The notes under the pieces are model-generated. The model saw only the letters and a program-made list of their open reading frames with translations. It made no database searches and was not told the DNA's origin. From Deinococcus betulae (GTDB lineage: Bacteria > Deinococcota > Deinococci > Deinococcales > Deinococcaceae), in the NCBI RefSeq assembly GCF_020166395.1, contig NZ_JAIQXU010000043.1, positions 1 through 27,146 of the forward strand: a stretch of 27,146 bases of DNA, in the 5' to 3' direction. The position numbers and the translations under genes are program-made. The first letter of the stretch is position 1, and each line of letters begins with the position of its first letter. This document shows positions 13,866-22,364 of this stretch, piece after piece.

Positions 13866-16800
13866 GTGTCTGACGATCTTCACATCCTCTTCCAGCGTCT
13901 GCAGCGGATCTATTCTCGCCGGGGTGGTCAGGCCATTGCGGTGGTAGGTGAAGCGGGCATGGGCAAAACGCATCTGGGGCAGCAGCTTCTCTCCAAGTGG
14001 CCTGGGCCTTCCCTGCACATGCACACGCGAAATGCCGACACTGGATTCGCTCCTCTGCTGGACCTTCCCGGCGCTCCGTATTGGGCCGGCCAGACTCTGG
14101 AGCGCCACCTGAAGGGCCAGGATCAGGATCTCTCTGTTCTGGTCACAGCCATTAGTACCCTCCTTAACCGTGCGGATCCCACGCTGATCTGGGCGGAAGA
14201 CTTCCATGAGGTCTCCGGTCGCGCGGGCCAGTTCTGGCTGTCATTGGGCCGCGCGCTGCCGCGCAAAAGGGGCGTTGCTCTGTTGGTTTCCAGTCGCACG
14301 CCCTTGCCAGAGCCGTTTGTTGAGCAGCGCCTCGCACCTCTGGACCCAGCAGCAGCCCGCGTTTTGGTTGAACAGCAGGCCCAGGGGCCTTTACCCGACG
14401 CTGCCCTGACTTGGTTGGCGACGCGGTGTCAGGGCAATCCACTCTTCCTCCTGGAGTTTTTCCGGCATTTGAGCCGCAGCGGCGCCCTCTATCAGGACGG
14501 CAACCGGTGGCATTGGCGGGAACCGGGTGTGTCAACTCTTCCGACCAGTGTTGAGGCCCTGATTGCCGATCAGCTGAGCCAAATGCCGGTGGAAGCAGTC
14601 ACGGCAGCGGAGGCTGGGCGGCTGATGGGTCTGTGGGCCATGTGGGATACCGCTCTACCGGACCATCCACTCGACCTTGAGGCGGCGGCGACCCTCAGTG
14701 ACTTGCCAGGACCCGCAGTGACGAGGTTGGCTCAGGATGCGGCCAGGCGTGGTCTTCTGGTGGACGGTCACTTTGGGCATCCTTTGTTCCAGGAAGTCGC
14801 TCTGAAGGAGATGTCCTACCGTCTTCGCCGTGAAGTGGCGCGGCGCTGCGTCCAGTTCCTATACGGTCAACCGGAGCAGGCAGCGCGTTTTTTGCCCTGG
14901 GCCGAACTGCCAACCGCTGAGGCCATACAGGTGCTGAGACGGGCGCTCCTGTCCGCGCAGACTCGGGGAGCGACAGCCGCTTGTGCTGACCTTCTGGATC
15001 AGTTGGCTGACCTGGTTCCTCCTCCTGAACAGGCCGCAGTAGCACTTCAGGCAGCGCAGGCACTGGAATCCTTCCACCTAGAGCGGGCCCTGAGCAGGGC
15101 CACTCAGGCCCGGTTGCTCCATCCCTCTGGCGCCGAGGCGCTGCACCTGTGTGCGAGGCTGCTGGCCCGCTCCGGTCGTGGGCAGGAAGCTGAAGGCTTA
15201 CTTGAGAACGCCCCGGAAGCCCTCCGTGAGCGTTCCGACTTCTGGGCCTGCTGGCTGGAGACCCGAGTAGGCGCTTCGGACTTCGTAGGAGCGTTAGACA
15301 TCTGGAACCAACATCGGCACGAGTTGGACGGTTTTCCCCTTGTGGCTTCTCAAGTGGCGATGGCTCAGCTGCGCACAGGTCAGGCAGACCAGGCGGAAGC
15401 CAGCATCCAGCAGGCGCTGAACTGCAAGCCTGAGCCTGCTGAGCGCGCCGCGCTTCTTCAGGCGCTAGGCCGGATTCAAATTGCGCAGGCGAACCCCCAG
15501 ATGTTTGCCACCCTGGGAGAGGCCATCGAGGTGAGTGCTCAGGCAGGTGCGGTCGCCCTGCAGGCTGGGCTGCTGCTGGAGCGGGCCCGTGTCCTCAGCT
15601 GGGCCCTTCAGGTGCCTGCGGCAGCAGTGGACGCACAGCAGGCTGTGCGTCTGGCCGAAGCACAGGGCGACCCCCGCCTGCTGGCCCGGGCGCAGGGTGA
15701 ACTGGCCAGTTGCCGGATGATTCAGGGAGATTTCGAAGGGGCTCAAGATCTGCTGCTCGCCGCTCAGGATTTACTTGGAGAAGGCCAAGCCTCGATGTAT
15801 ACCATCCTGACCCAGCTGTACTTGTGCAATCTGTCGCTGGAGTGGGCACGGCCTCAAGATGGTCTGCTGGCCGTGAGGCACGCCCGTCAGGGCCTACGCC
15901 TGACGCAGGAAGTTCAGGACAAGAGCCTGCTGGCCTGGGTGATGAGTATCAGCGCGTGGGCCGAAAGCGCACACGGTGATCTGGCCAGGGCTCAGCGGCA
16001 GATTGAGGAGGGAGAAGCCATCATCCGCGCTACCGGGCAGGCCGCCACGGCCCCTTTCTACCTGTTTGCAAAGGGATTTCTCTTGGAGCGGCAGGGGGAA
16101 ACCGCGGACGCCATACAGGCATTTGAAGCGGCGGGTGACCTCGGACGGAGCATGAAGATGCCGGCCTACGCCGAGCGCTTCGGATTGGAAGCAGACCGTC
16201 TACGTGGAGACCGGCAGAGTGCAGAACGTCGCCTGGCTTTTTTCAGGCAGCATCACTTCTTCAGCTTTGCCTGCCGGACCTTACAGTTCTTTCCACCGCA
16301 GGAGGCTGCAGCCGAGGCCGCTGGCGCTGTTGGCGCAGCCGCCTCGTCAGAGCCGGCCGCCCCGCCTGATCGCCTCCAGCTGACTGTCCTGGGCCCGGTT
16401 CAGATGATACGGGGCGGCGAGGTTCTGCCCGAGCGTTCAGTCAAGGGATTCAGGCTGCTCATCTGCCTGCTCGAAAGCCGTCTGGCCGGACGACCCGGCG
16501 TGCCTCCAGATGAGCTGCTCGAAATCCTCGCTCCAGACGCTGATCCGCAGCAGGCTGGGGTCAGGCTCCGGCAGCAGATTCGCCGTCTGCGCGCTGCATA
16601 CGGCGCTACCTGTGTGGTGCGTACGGATCACGGGTACGCCTTGGGGTCTGAGGTCCTGAGCGACGCGGAACTCTTTTTGAAGACGCAGCAGACTGGATTG
16701 TGGCGCGGCGCTTATGCCGCCGATTTTCCTGACTTCCTATCCAGTGCCCGGGAGGTCCTGGCTTACGGCCTGCGGCTCGCTGCCTACGCTACCGAACCAC

Positions 16801-17024
16801 AGCAGCCCGCCGAGGCCGCTCGACTCGGACAGATTCTGCTGGCCATGGATCCTTTTGACTGGCCTGCCCTGTCCTTGACGCTCCGGTGCCTGCGTGACTG
16901 CGGCGAGTTGATGACGCTGGTGTCTGTGTACACACAGATCCGTCATCAGTGCGCGCTGCTGGGTGAGCCCCTCCCCAACACGTGGGAGGATTTCTTGGCT
17001 TCTAAGGATATGAGTAGGATATGA
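13866..17024 (+). CDS. large AAA/TPR transcriptional regulator with C-terminal SARP-like region
   Basis: A multidomain regulator of 1052 aa. N-terminal P-loop ATPase: Walker A GEAGMGKT at residues 28-35 and a Walker B-like LIWAEDFHE at 108-115. A helical TPR-like middle runs from about 380 to 810, with alanine-rich repeats such as LARSGRGQEAEGLLENAP. After an Ala/Pro linker, a winged-helix OmpR-like domain begins near residue 835 (LQLTVLGPVQMIRGGEVLP; LRQQIRRLRAAYG; DHGYAL), followed by a BTAD-like helical tail. This reverses the usual SARP order and resembles MalT/LuxR-type large ATP-dependent regulators. The GTG at 13866 has GGAG 5 bases upstream; the frame is open further up to 13683, but that part has no coding character. 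It probably controls the genes directly downstream. Confidence 0.85.
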   Translation: MSDDLHILFQRLQRIYSRRGGQAIAVVGEAGMGKTHLGQQLLSKWPGPSLHMHTRNADTGFAPLLDLPGAPYWAGQTLERHLKGQDQDLSVLVTAISTLLNRADPTLIWAEDFHEVSGRAGQFWLSLGRALPRKRGVALLVSSRTPLPEPFVEQRLAPLDPAAARVLVEQQAQGPLPDAALTWLATRCQGNPLFLLEFFRHLSRSGALYQDGNRWHWREPGVSTLPTSVEALIADQLSQMPVEAVTAAEAGRLMGLWAMWDTALPDHPLDLEAAATLSDLPGPAVTRLAQDAARRGLLVDGHFGHPLFQEVALKEMSYRLRREVARRCVQFLYGQPEQAARFLPWAELPTAEAIQVLRRALLSAQTRGATAACADLLDQLADLVPPPEQAAVALQAAQALESFHLERALSRATQARLLHPSGAEALHLCARLLARSGRGQEAEGLLENAPEALRERSDFWACWLETRVGASDFVGALDIWNQHRHELDGFPLVASQVAMAQLRTGQADQAEASIQQALNCKPEPAERAALLQALGRIQIAQANPQMFATLGEAIEVSAQAGAVALQAGLLLERARVLSWALQVPAAAVDAQQAVRLAEAQGDPRLLARAQGELASCRMIQGDFEGAQDLLLAAQDLLGEGQASMYTILTQLYLCNLSLEWARPQDGLLAVRHARQGLRLTQEVQDKSLLAWVMSISAWAESAHGDLARAQRQIEEGEAIIRATGQAATAPFYLFAKGFLLERQGETADAIQAFEAAGDLGRSMKMPAYAERFGLEADRLRGDRQSAERRLAFFRQHHFFSFACRTLQFFPPQEAAAEAAGAVGAAASSEPAAPPDRLQLTVLGPVQMIRGGEVLPERSVKGFRLLICLLESRLAGRPGVPPDELLEILAPDADPQQAGVRLRQQIRRLRAAYGATCVVRTDHGYALGSEVLSDAELFLKTQQTGLWRGAYAADFPDFLSSAREVLAYGLRLAAYATEPQQPAEAARLGQILLAMDPFDWPALSLTLRCLRDCGELMTLVSVYTQIRHQCALLGEPLPNTWEDFLASKDMSRI

Positions 17025-17084
17025 GAATAGAAAGGTAGCCTGTTCCATCTCTCTAAAAACCCCGTCCAAGACAGCGCTTCTTCT

Positions 17085-17104
17085 TTGACGTTGGACGTCA
17101 CGTC
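17085..17104. promoter_or_regulatory. candidate binding site: clustered ACGT repeats
   Basis: TTGACGT, TGGACGT and CACGTC lie end to end, upstream of the monooxygenase gene and downstream of the regulator. Direct heptamer-like repeats near a TTGACG are how SARP-type regulators often mark promoters, but the spacing here (7 rather than 11 bases) is not the classic one. Confidence 0.25.
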
Positions 17105-17213
17105 TATGTCACAGCCTCCTTCTAGGCTCTGCTCGAGTTCACAACAACGGCCCGATCGCATCGCCACACACTGTGGCGGGAACCTGGTGCCAGTAAACCG
17201 GAAAGGAGGATGA

Positions 17214-18479
17214 ATGAGGCGAATTGCGGTGATTGGTGCTGGGCAGGCGGGACTTCAACTCGCGCTAGGCCTACAGCATCACGGTTATCAGGTGACGCTG
17301 GTGACGGACCGGACCCCAGAACAGGTCGAGTCAGGTCAGGTGATGAGCACGCAAGCGCTGTTCCACGATGCCTGCGAAACCGAGCGGCAGCTTGACCTGA
17401 ACTTCTGGGATGGGCTGTGCCCCTCAATCGAGGGCATCGCCTTCAGTGTGCCTCACCCAGAACTTCCTGGACACAAGGCCATGTCCTTTGAAGCCCAGCT
17501 GGATCATCCGGCCTACAGCATCGATCAACGCGTCAAGTTTGCTCACTGGCAGCGCACGTTTGCTGGGCGGGGCGGGGCCGTGGTGACCGAGCAGGCAGAT
17601 GTGAATACGGCTGAACGTTTAAGCGACGCCCATGACCTTGTGCTGGTCGCGACCGGAAAGGGTGATCTGGGGCGAATCTTTGAGAGAGACGCGTCGCGCA
17701 GCCCGTATGATGCGCCGCAGCGTCACCTGGCTTTGGCTTATCTTCAAAACGTCAGGCCGCGCTCGGGCCACAGTGCCGTCACCTTCAATCTGATTTCCGG
17801 TGCCGGCGAGGTCTTTTTGCTCCCTGGTCTGACCCGTACCGCACAGGGCGCGTGGCTGCCCTACGAGAATGTGCTGATTGAAGCCGTTCCGGGAGGGCCA
17901 CTGGACGTTTTTAAGGATATCCAGGACCCTGCAAACCAACTTCAGCGCATGCTGGCCCTCATGGCAACCTTCGTTCCCTGGGACTACGACAGGGTCAAGG
18001 ACGCCCAATTGACGGACGTCATGGCAACACTCGTGGGACAGGTGACCCCACAGGTCCGCCGCCCAGTGGCCACCCTGCCTTCGGGGCGACCTGTACTGGG
18101 CCTGGGGGACGCTGTGGTGGTCAATGATCCCCTGACCGGTCAGGGCGCAGGCAGCGCCGCACGCGCCTCTGCCGTCTACCTGGAACGGATTCTGTGGCAG
18201 CGCGACCGCCCCTTTGACCGGAGTTGGATGCAGGATACCTTTGAGGACTACTGGGGGTACGCCCAGTACGTCACCCAATGGACGAATGCACTACTGGGAC
18301 CACCCCCACCACACGTGCTGGGTGTTCTGGACGCCGCGCAGCGTCATCCCAGCCTAGCCCACGCCTTTGTCAACGGCTTCAATCACCCACCTGAGTTCTT
18401 TCCCTGGCTGACCAGCCCGCACGAAGCCGCCGCATTCATGGCGCGCCACGGCGTCTCCGCCCTCGCCACGCAGGCCTAA
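17214..18479 (+). CDS. StyA-like FAD-dependent monooxygenase
   Basis: A 421-aa group E flavoprotein monooxygenase, the class that epoxidises styrene or indole using reduced FAD from a separate reductase. Visible features: an N-terminal Rossmann motif RIAVIGAGQAGLQLALGL (GAGQAG, residues 8-13), a middle 'VATGKGDLGRIFERDASRSP' segment matching StyA's 'CTGK...FEK...SP', a FAD-contact GLGDAVVVNDPLTGQGAG near residues 295-312, and a C-terminal FNHPPEFFPWLTSP block matching StyA. Length equals the family norm (about 415). The ATG at 17214 follows AAGGAGG by 4 bases. No StyB-type flavin reductase gene is in the window, so electrons must come from elsewhere. The natural substrate is unknown. Confidence 0.85.
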   Translation: MRRIAVIGAGQAGLQLALGLQHHGYQVTLVTDRTPEQVESGQVMSTQALFHDACETERQLDLNFWDGLCPSIEGIAFSVPHPELPGHKAMSFEAQLDHPAYSIDQRVKFAHWQRTFAGRGGAVVTEQADVNTAERLSDAHDLVLVATGKGDLGRIFERDASRSPYDAPQRHLALAYLQNVRPRSGHSAVTFNLISGAGEVFLLPGLTRTAQGAWLPYENVLIEAVPGGPLDVFKDIQDPANQLQRMLALMATFVPWDYDRVKDAQLTDVMATLVGQVTPQVRRPVATLPSGRPVLGLGDAVVVNDPLTGQGAGSAARASAVYLERILWQRDRPFDRSWMQDTFEDYWGYAQYVTQWTNALLGPPPPHVLGVLDAAQRHPSLAHAFVNGFNHPPEFFPWLTSPHEAAAFMARHGVSALATQA

Positions 18480-18508
18480 TCCTGCGCTTTCTTTCAAGGA
18501 GCATACAC

Positions 18509-19561
18509 ATGACCTCAAAATCTCTGTTGGTCACTCTGGCGGTCGCCACTCTTGTTCAGTCCACCACCGCTGCCCTGACTCTGCCTCTTAGAGGTGACGA
18601 CCTTAACGCCGACGAGCGCTACAACGCGGGCGTTCACACAGGGGGTATTCAAGCGGAGGGCAAAGATATTGGGGCCCTGCGCCGCGTGTCTGATACCAAT
18701 TGGTCCAGGCTGAAAGCCGGTGCCACCGACACCAAGGTCAACAGCAACTGGATTGTTTACGGGAAACCCTTCTACGCTATGGCGGCCGGCACGGTAGTAG
18801 GCTGCTGGCGCAACGCCCCCGAGAACATTCCAGGGGCCTTACACCCCCTTTACAAGCCTGGATCCAAGTTTGCTGGCGGTGGCAACCACCTGTGGATTTT
18901 GCAGGATGACGGCGCTCAAGCCCTGTATGCCCATGCTCAACCGGGCAGCATTCCCGCTGCGCTGTGTCCACACAATGCCCAGGTCTTTACAGGCACCAAC
19001 GGCAAGAGCGACGGCACAGGGATTGAACAGGAGGTGCGGGTCACCAATGGCGCCCGGGTCAATGCCGGACAGTTTTTGGGGCGCATCGGCAACTCAGGGT
19101 CCTCTTCTGCCCCACATCTCCATGTTCATCTGCAGAAAGCGGGCCAGCCCATGCCCATGACATTTGAGCGGGGGTTGACCACACCCTTTATCGGAGGAAA
19201 AGCCGGTCTGGATGGACCCTGGACGCCTCTAGCTGGCAAAACCTTTCCAGAAGCCTCAGTGCTGTTCTGGCCACCCCGACCCGCAGGCAATCTGACGTTT
19301 AATGGTGTTAAAGGTGCCGATTATCAGCGGCTCGTTGACCACCTGGCCGATTCCGGCATGATGCCCAACCTGATTACGTGCGCCTCTAACGGCAGCACGT
19401 ATAACTCAACGTGGGTGCCAAGGCAAGGTCAGTGGGCATCCTTTCATGGGATGAGCGCTGCGCAAGCCGCTGAAAAACATGCAAACTACACCGGTCAGGG
19501 GTACAGCCGAACCTCCTCCTACACGTGCGGCACAGTCACGGTCGCCGTCTGGCGCAAATAG
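18509..19561 (+). CDS. secreted M23 (lysostaphin/LasA-type) peptidase-like protein with C-terminal repeat domain
   Basis: A 350-aa exported protein. A Sec signal peptide covers residues 1-22 (KSLLVTLAVATLVQSTTAA). The M23 fold is indicated by ALYAHA (His about 142) and by the SAPHLHVHL motif (about 200-208), which supplies the HxH zinc ligand. The first ligand motif, normally HxxxD, is stretched here: His43 and Asp53 in VHTGGIQAEGKDIGAL, so zinc binding may be altered. Residues about 265-345 (DYQRLVDHLADSGMMPN; QWASFHGMSAAQAAEKH; GYSRTSSYTCG) resemble the bacterial tandem-repeat domain seen in secreted proteins. AGGAG lies 7 bases before the ATG. It lies 29 bases after the monooxygenase, probably in one transcript. 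Expected role: cell-wall peptide cleavage or binding. Confidence 0.8.
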   Translation: MTSKSLLVTLAVATLVQSTTAALTLPLRGDDLNADERYNAGVHTGGIQAEGKDIGALRRVSDTNWSRLKAGATDTKVNSNWIVYGKPFYAMAAGTVVGCWRNAPENIPGALHPLYKPGSKFAGGGNHLWILQDDGAQALYAHAQPGSIPAALCPHNAQVFTGTNGKSDGTGIEQEVRVTNGARVNAGQFLGRIGNSGSSSAPHLHVHLQKAGQPMPMTFERGLTTPFIGGKAGLDGPWTPLAGKTFPEASVLFWPPRPAGNLTFNGVKGADYQRLVDHLADSGMMPNLITCASNGSTYNSTWVPRQGQWASFHGMSAAQAAEKHANYTGQGYSRTSSYTCGTVTVAVWRK

Positions 19562-19579
19562 ACCTCTTCAATCAGCTGA

Positions 19580-19605
19580 GGCGTTCGTAGGGCTCCACGA
19601 ACGCC
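19580..19605 (+). terminator. hairpin after the M23 gene
   Basis: GGCGTTCGT (19580-19588) pairs perfectly with ACGAACGCC (19597-19605) across 8 bases, 18 bases after the stop codon. There is no strong T-run (TGTTGACGG follows), so termination may be inefficient or factor-assisted. Confidence 0.5.
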
Positions 19606-19650
19606 TGTTGACGGTGCTTCCCACGCTCCATGTTCTGTAGTTACTGATTC

Positions 19651-20243
19651 ATGAGAATATGTCGCGTGGGGTGCGACCATTTCCCCCTGGCGGCCCAGTC
19701 GCCTCACCCACATCCAACTGGACGTCTCGCCGCTCAGCTCGCGCTCAATGACCCTGGTCGCACGACCCGCGACCTGACGCAACAGTTTGGCGTCACTGAC
19801 GGCACCATCCAGGCCTGGCTCAGACGTGATAGCGAGCTTCCCGCGCGACCGGCCAACCCAAGAAGCTCACATTCGTACCGCAAGACGAGCTTGGATTGAT
19901 CTTGGACGGTAATGCCCGGTTGCGTGGCTTTGACAGCAGCGGTTGGACCAGCTCACAATCCGGCACGTGATCGGTATGAAGTACGGTATCTGGCTGGATC
20001 GCGCGCACCTTTCTCGGAAACTCAGACGCTGGGGGTTCCCGTATTAGCGGGCTGTAGAGCGCAACCACGACAACATGGCCACCTGGGTGCGCGTCTACTG
20101 TGAGACGCTGGGAAACAAAAGTCACTGACAGTGCCACGTGATGTTCCCAGCAGAGAGCGACTTCAGCCTGAAAATGACGAAGGTCCGAACCTGGGGCGAG
20201 TGCGAACAGGCCCACATCATCCTGATTAGGCTTCGCTGAGAAC
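19651..20243 (+). pseudogene. decayed IS630-family transposase
   Basis: Pieces of an IS630-type transposase occur in order on the plus strand in three frames. The helix-turn-helix GRTTRDLTQQFGVTDGTIQA lies around 19769-19828. KKLTFVPQDELGLILDGN follows from 19860. RHVIGMKYGIWLDRAHLSRK runs from 19961 and continues after a stop as AVERNHDNMATWVRVYCETL, then, past further stops, to 20240. At least two frameshifts and several stops are present, and the DDE core is not readable. The true start and the terminal repeats could not be located. Confidence 0.7.
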
Positions 20244-20365
20244 ACCTGTCTGTGATCGAGGGACCGCCATGTGTAGACAGTTTCCTCACCGTGTTGCCTT
20301 ACCCCAATGACTTGCTACAACCCCTTGCTCGCACTCATACCAAGGTTCCATTGATAATTGTCCAC

Positions 20366-20995
20366 ATGGCTGCTCACGCCACTGCGCTGCTGGCTGCCGG
20401 TTCCAGCGGACGGATGGGTATTCCCAAACAGCTCGTGCTCCTGCACGGTCAGCCGCTTTGCCGGTATGCTGCTTTGGCGATCCTGCGCGGTGGAGACGTG
20501 ACCGACAAGTACACCGTGGTGGTTCCGCCCGGCGCGGTGGGCCGGGACATTGCGGCTGTCCTGGCCGATTTGCCCTTCACCGCTGTGGTTCATCCAAAGC
20601 CCGAACAGGGCCTCCTGTCGTCTTTCCAAGTGGCGGCACAGGCCCTCTCAGAGACGTTGGACACACTGACTTTCGCCTTAGCGGATATGCCTTTTGTAAC
20701 GCCCTCAACTTACAGGGCGCTCCGCGAGGCGTTTCGCCGCACAGGCGCTCCGCTCATAGGCACCCGTTATGGCGCAGCCACACACGCGGTCCAGGCTCCG
20801 CCTCTGCTGCTCCACGCTCGCCTCCTGCCTGAACTGCTGGAGCTGCCGGCTGCTGATACAGGCCCACGCGCACTGATTGAGCGTTACCGGCATCAGGCCA
20901 CCTTCATTGACCGGCCGGATGATGAGCTGACCGATGTGGACACGCCTGACATTCTTGCTCGGCTACACAGCCTGCCCAGAAGAGGTGAACACTGA
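20366..20995 (+). CDS. mocA: MocA-like molybdopterin cytidylyltransferase
   Basis: Nucleotidyltransferase (209 aa) that would convert molybdopterin to the cytosine dinucleotide form used by xanthine-oxidase-family aldehyde oxidoreductases. The N-terminal nucleotide-binding motif LLAAGSSGRMGIPKQL (residues 8-23) and FALADMPFV (about 110-118) are diagnostic of the MobA/MocA fold, and the C-terminal DDELTDVDTPDILARL fits MocA. The ATG at 20366 is chosen because the protein then begins directly at the first strand; GATAAT ends 7 bases before it, suggesting a leaderless mRNA. An in-frame earlier start at 20252 adds sequence without family resemblance. It ends 2 bases before the stop of the convergent xdhC. 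Context with the Mo enzyme genes supports the role strongly. Confidence 0.88.
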   Translation: MAAHATALLAAGSSGRMGIPKQLVLLHGQPLCRYAALAILRGGDVTDKYTVVVPPGAVGRDIAAVLADLPFTAVVHPKPEQGLLSSFQVAAQALSETLDTLTFALADMPFVTPSTYRALREAFRRTGAPLIGTRYGAATHAVQAPPLLLHARLLPELLELPAADTGPRALIERYRHQATFIDRPDDELTDVDTPDILARLHSLPRRGEH

Positions 20996-20997
20996 CA

Positions 20998-22053
20998 CTA
21001 TTGGTGATCTAGAGCTTGGATTGGCCTTCCCCTCTTGCCCCGGCCCATAAGCTCGGCCAGCTCGCTGAGGATACTCAGGGCAATCCCAGCCGGAGACTCC
21101 AGACCCAGGTCGAAGCCTGCAGGCGTATGAATGCGGCGCAGTTGCGCGGGGTCGGTGCCAGTGTCCCGCATAAACTTGAGGAGAGCCTGACCTCGCCGCC
21201 GGCTGGCCACCAGGGACACGTACGGCGAGGGCGAGGCCAGGGCTCTGGTCAGGACAGACAGCTCATGGGCGTAGTCGTGCGAGTGGATAACCACAGCGTC
21301 CCGTGGCCCAAGAGGTGGGAGGCGGAGTTCCTGACCGGTGGAGACGCTCAGCACTGTTTGGGTGCCCGGCCAGTCCTGAGGCTGGAGGCGCTCTGGCCGG
21401 TCATCCGTGACCGTCACCCGCAGGCCCAGAGTGTGGGCCAACTGGGTCAGCGGGCGGGCAATCGGGCCAGAGCCCACGACCACCAGACCGATGGCCGGGA
21501 GCCAACGCTCATAGAGGGCATCGGGGGTGCGCTCGGCACAGTGGCCCCCTGAACCTTGAAGAGGAAGGTCTGCCCGTGCCTGCTGAGCCGGTGTGAGGGG
21601 CTGCCCCAGCACTTCTCTCTCCCCCGCATCAGTGAGGAGTGTCACGCCAGCGTCTGGGCCATACCGCGTCACCAGCCGCAAAACGCGGCCGGCCAAGCGC
21701 TCATCCCGGGCTTTGGCCCAGAGCGGATGTGCAGGCGACGCGAGCTGAAGGTGGACCTCTACGCTTCCAGAACAGGTCAGGCCAAATTCATACGCTTCAC
21801 CGCTGCCCAGATCGACCTTCACGCGGACGGCCCGCGCACTGTGCCGTACCTGCTGCGCGGCGCGCCGCAACACACTGTCGGCGCAGCCGCCCAACGTCAG
21901 TGTCCCCAGCCGCTGCCCGTCTGGCAACAGCCAGGCGCGGCGGCCCAGTGGCTGACGAACCTCCCAAGTGTCTATCAGGGTGGCCAGAACCAAGTCAGGT
22001 GCGCTGTCCAGTTGAGCACAGAGACTCAAGAAGTCGTCGAGGGTTTCATCCAT
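20998..22053 (-). CDS. xdhC: XdhC-family molybdenum cofactor insertion protein
   Basis: A 351-aa chaperone that binds the finished molybdenum cofactor, promotes its sulfuration and inserts it into the hydroxylase (like E. coli PaoD). The N-terminal XdhC/CoxI domain shows GTLTLGGCADSVLRRAAQQV (residues about 50-70), including the conserved Gly-Gly-Cys. The C-terminal Rossmann domain shows LVVVGSGPIARPLTQLAHTL and VTVTDDRPERL, then VIHSHDYAHEL and SPYVSLVASRRRG. The ATG at 22053 has GGAG 10 bases upstream; an in-frame TTG at 22062 directly abuts the ribosome site and is less likely. It is divergent from the oxidoreductase operon and convergent with mocA. Confidence 0.9.
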   Translation of the reverse strand: MDETLDDFLSLCAQLDSAPDLVLATLIDTWEVRQPLGRRAWLLPDGQRLGTLTLGGCADSVLRRAAQQVRHSARAVRVKVDLGSGEAYEFGLTCSGSVEVHLQLASPAHPLWAKARDERLAGRVLRLVTRYGPDAGVTLLTDAGEREVLGQPLTPAQQARADLPLQGSGGHCAERTPDALYERWLPAIGLVVVGSGPIARPLTQLAHTLGLRVTVTDDRPERLQPQDWPGTQTVLSVSTGQELRLPPLGPRDAVVIHSHDYAHELSVLTRALASPSPYVSLVASRRRGQALLKFMRDTGTDPAQLRRIHTPAGFDLGLESPAGIALSILSELAELMGRGKRGRPIQALDHQ

Positions 22054-22222
22054 GCAGGCCAACTCTCCTTCTTGGGCCTCACTGTACTGGCCGCATGGGC
22101 GTCCGGCCCTTCGTACGGATGCCGGTCAGTCCGTGTGCACAAACGGCTTGACCTGAACGAAACGAGCAGAAGCGGGCTGATGGGCATGGAGACCGCTCAC
22201 CGGCTCTGTCCCAAAGCGGCAC

Positions 22223-22246
22223 TGAAACAGACAACCGGCTGTTTCA
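22223..22246. promoter_or_regulatory. palindromic operator candidate between xdhC and the oxidoreductase operon
   Basis: TGAAACAG (22223-22230) and CTGTTTCA (22239-22246) are perfect 8-bp arms around ACAACCGG. It lies in the 311-base divergent intergenic region, 118 bases before the small-subunit start. The rest of that region shows no gene and no clear -35/-10 pair. A dimeric repressor or activator could act on both directions; none is encoded next to it. Confidence 0.5.
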
Positions 22247-22364
22247 ACCCTCTTCAGCCGGGAGATATCCCTAAAGACTTGCCATTTCCAGACGTCCTGC
22301 TCAGCGTTCTACCATCTGAAGAGACCAGACCTCGTGTGTTGATCTGCTTGTCGGAGGCTTCCTT

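Noticed and set aside
17619..18278. 219-codon open frame on the minus strand
   Set aside because: Antisense to the monooxygenase gene, which is clearly the real coding strand.
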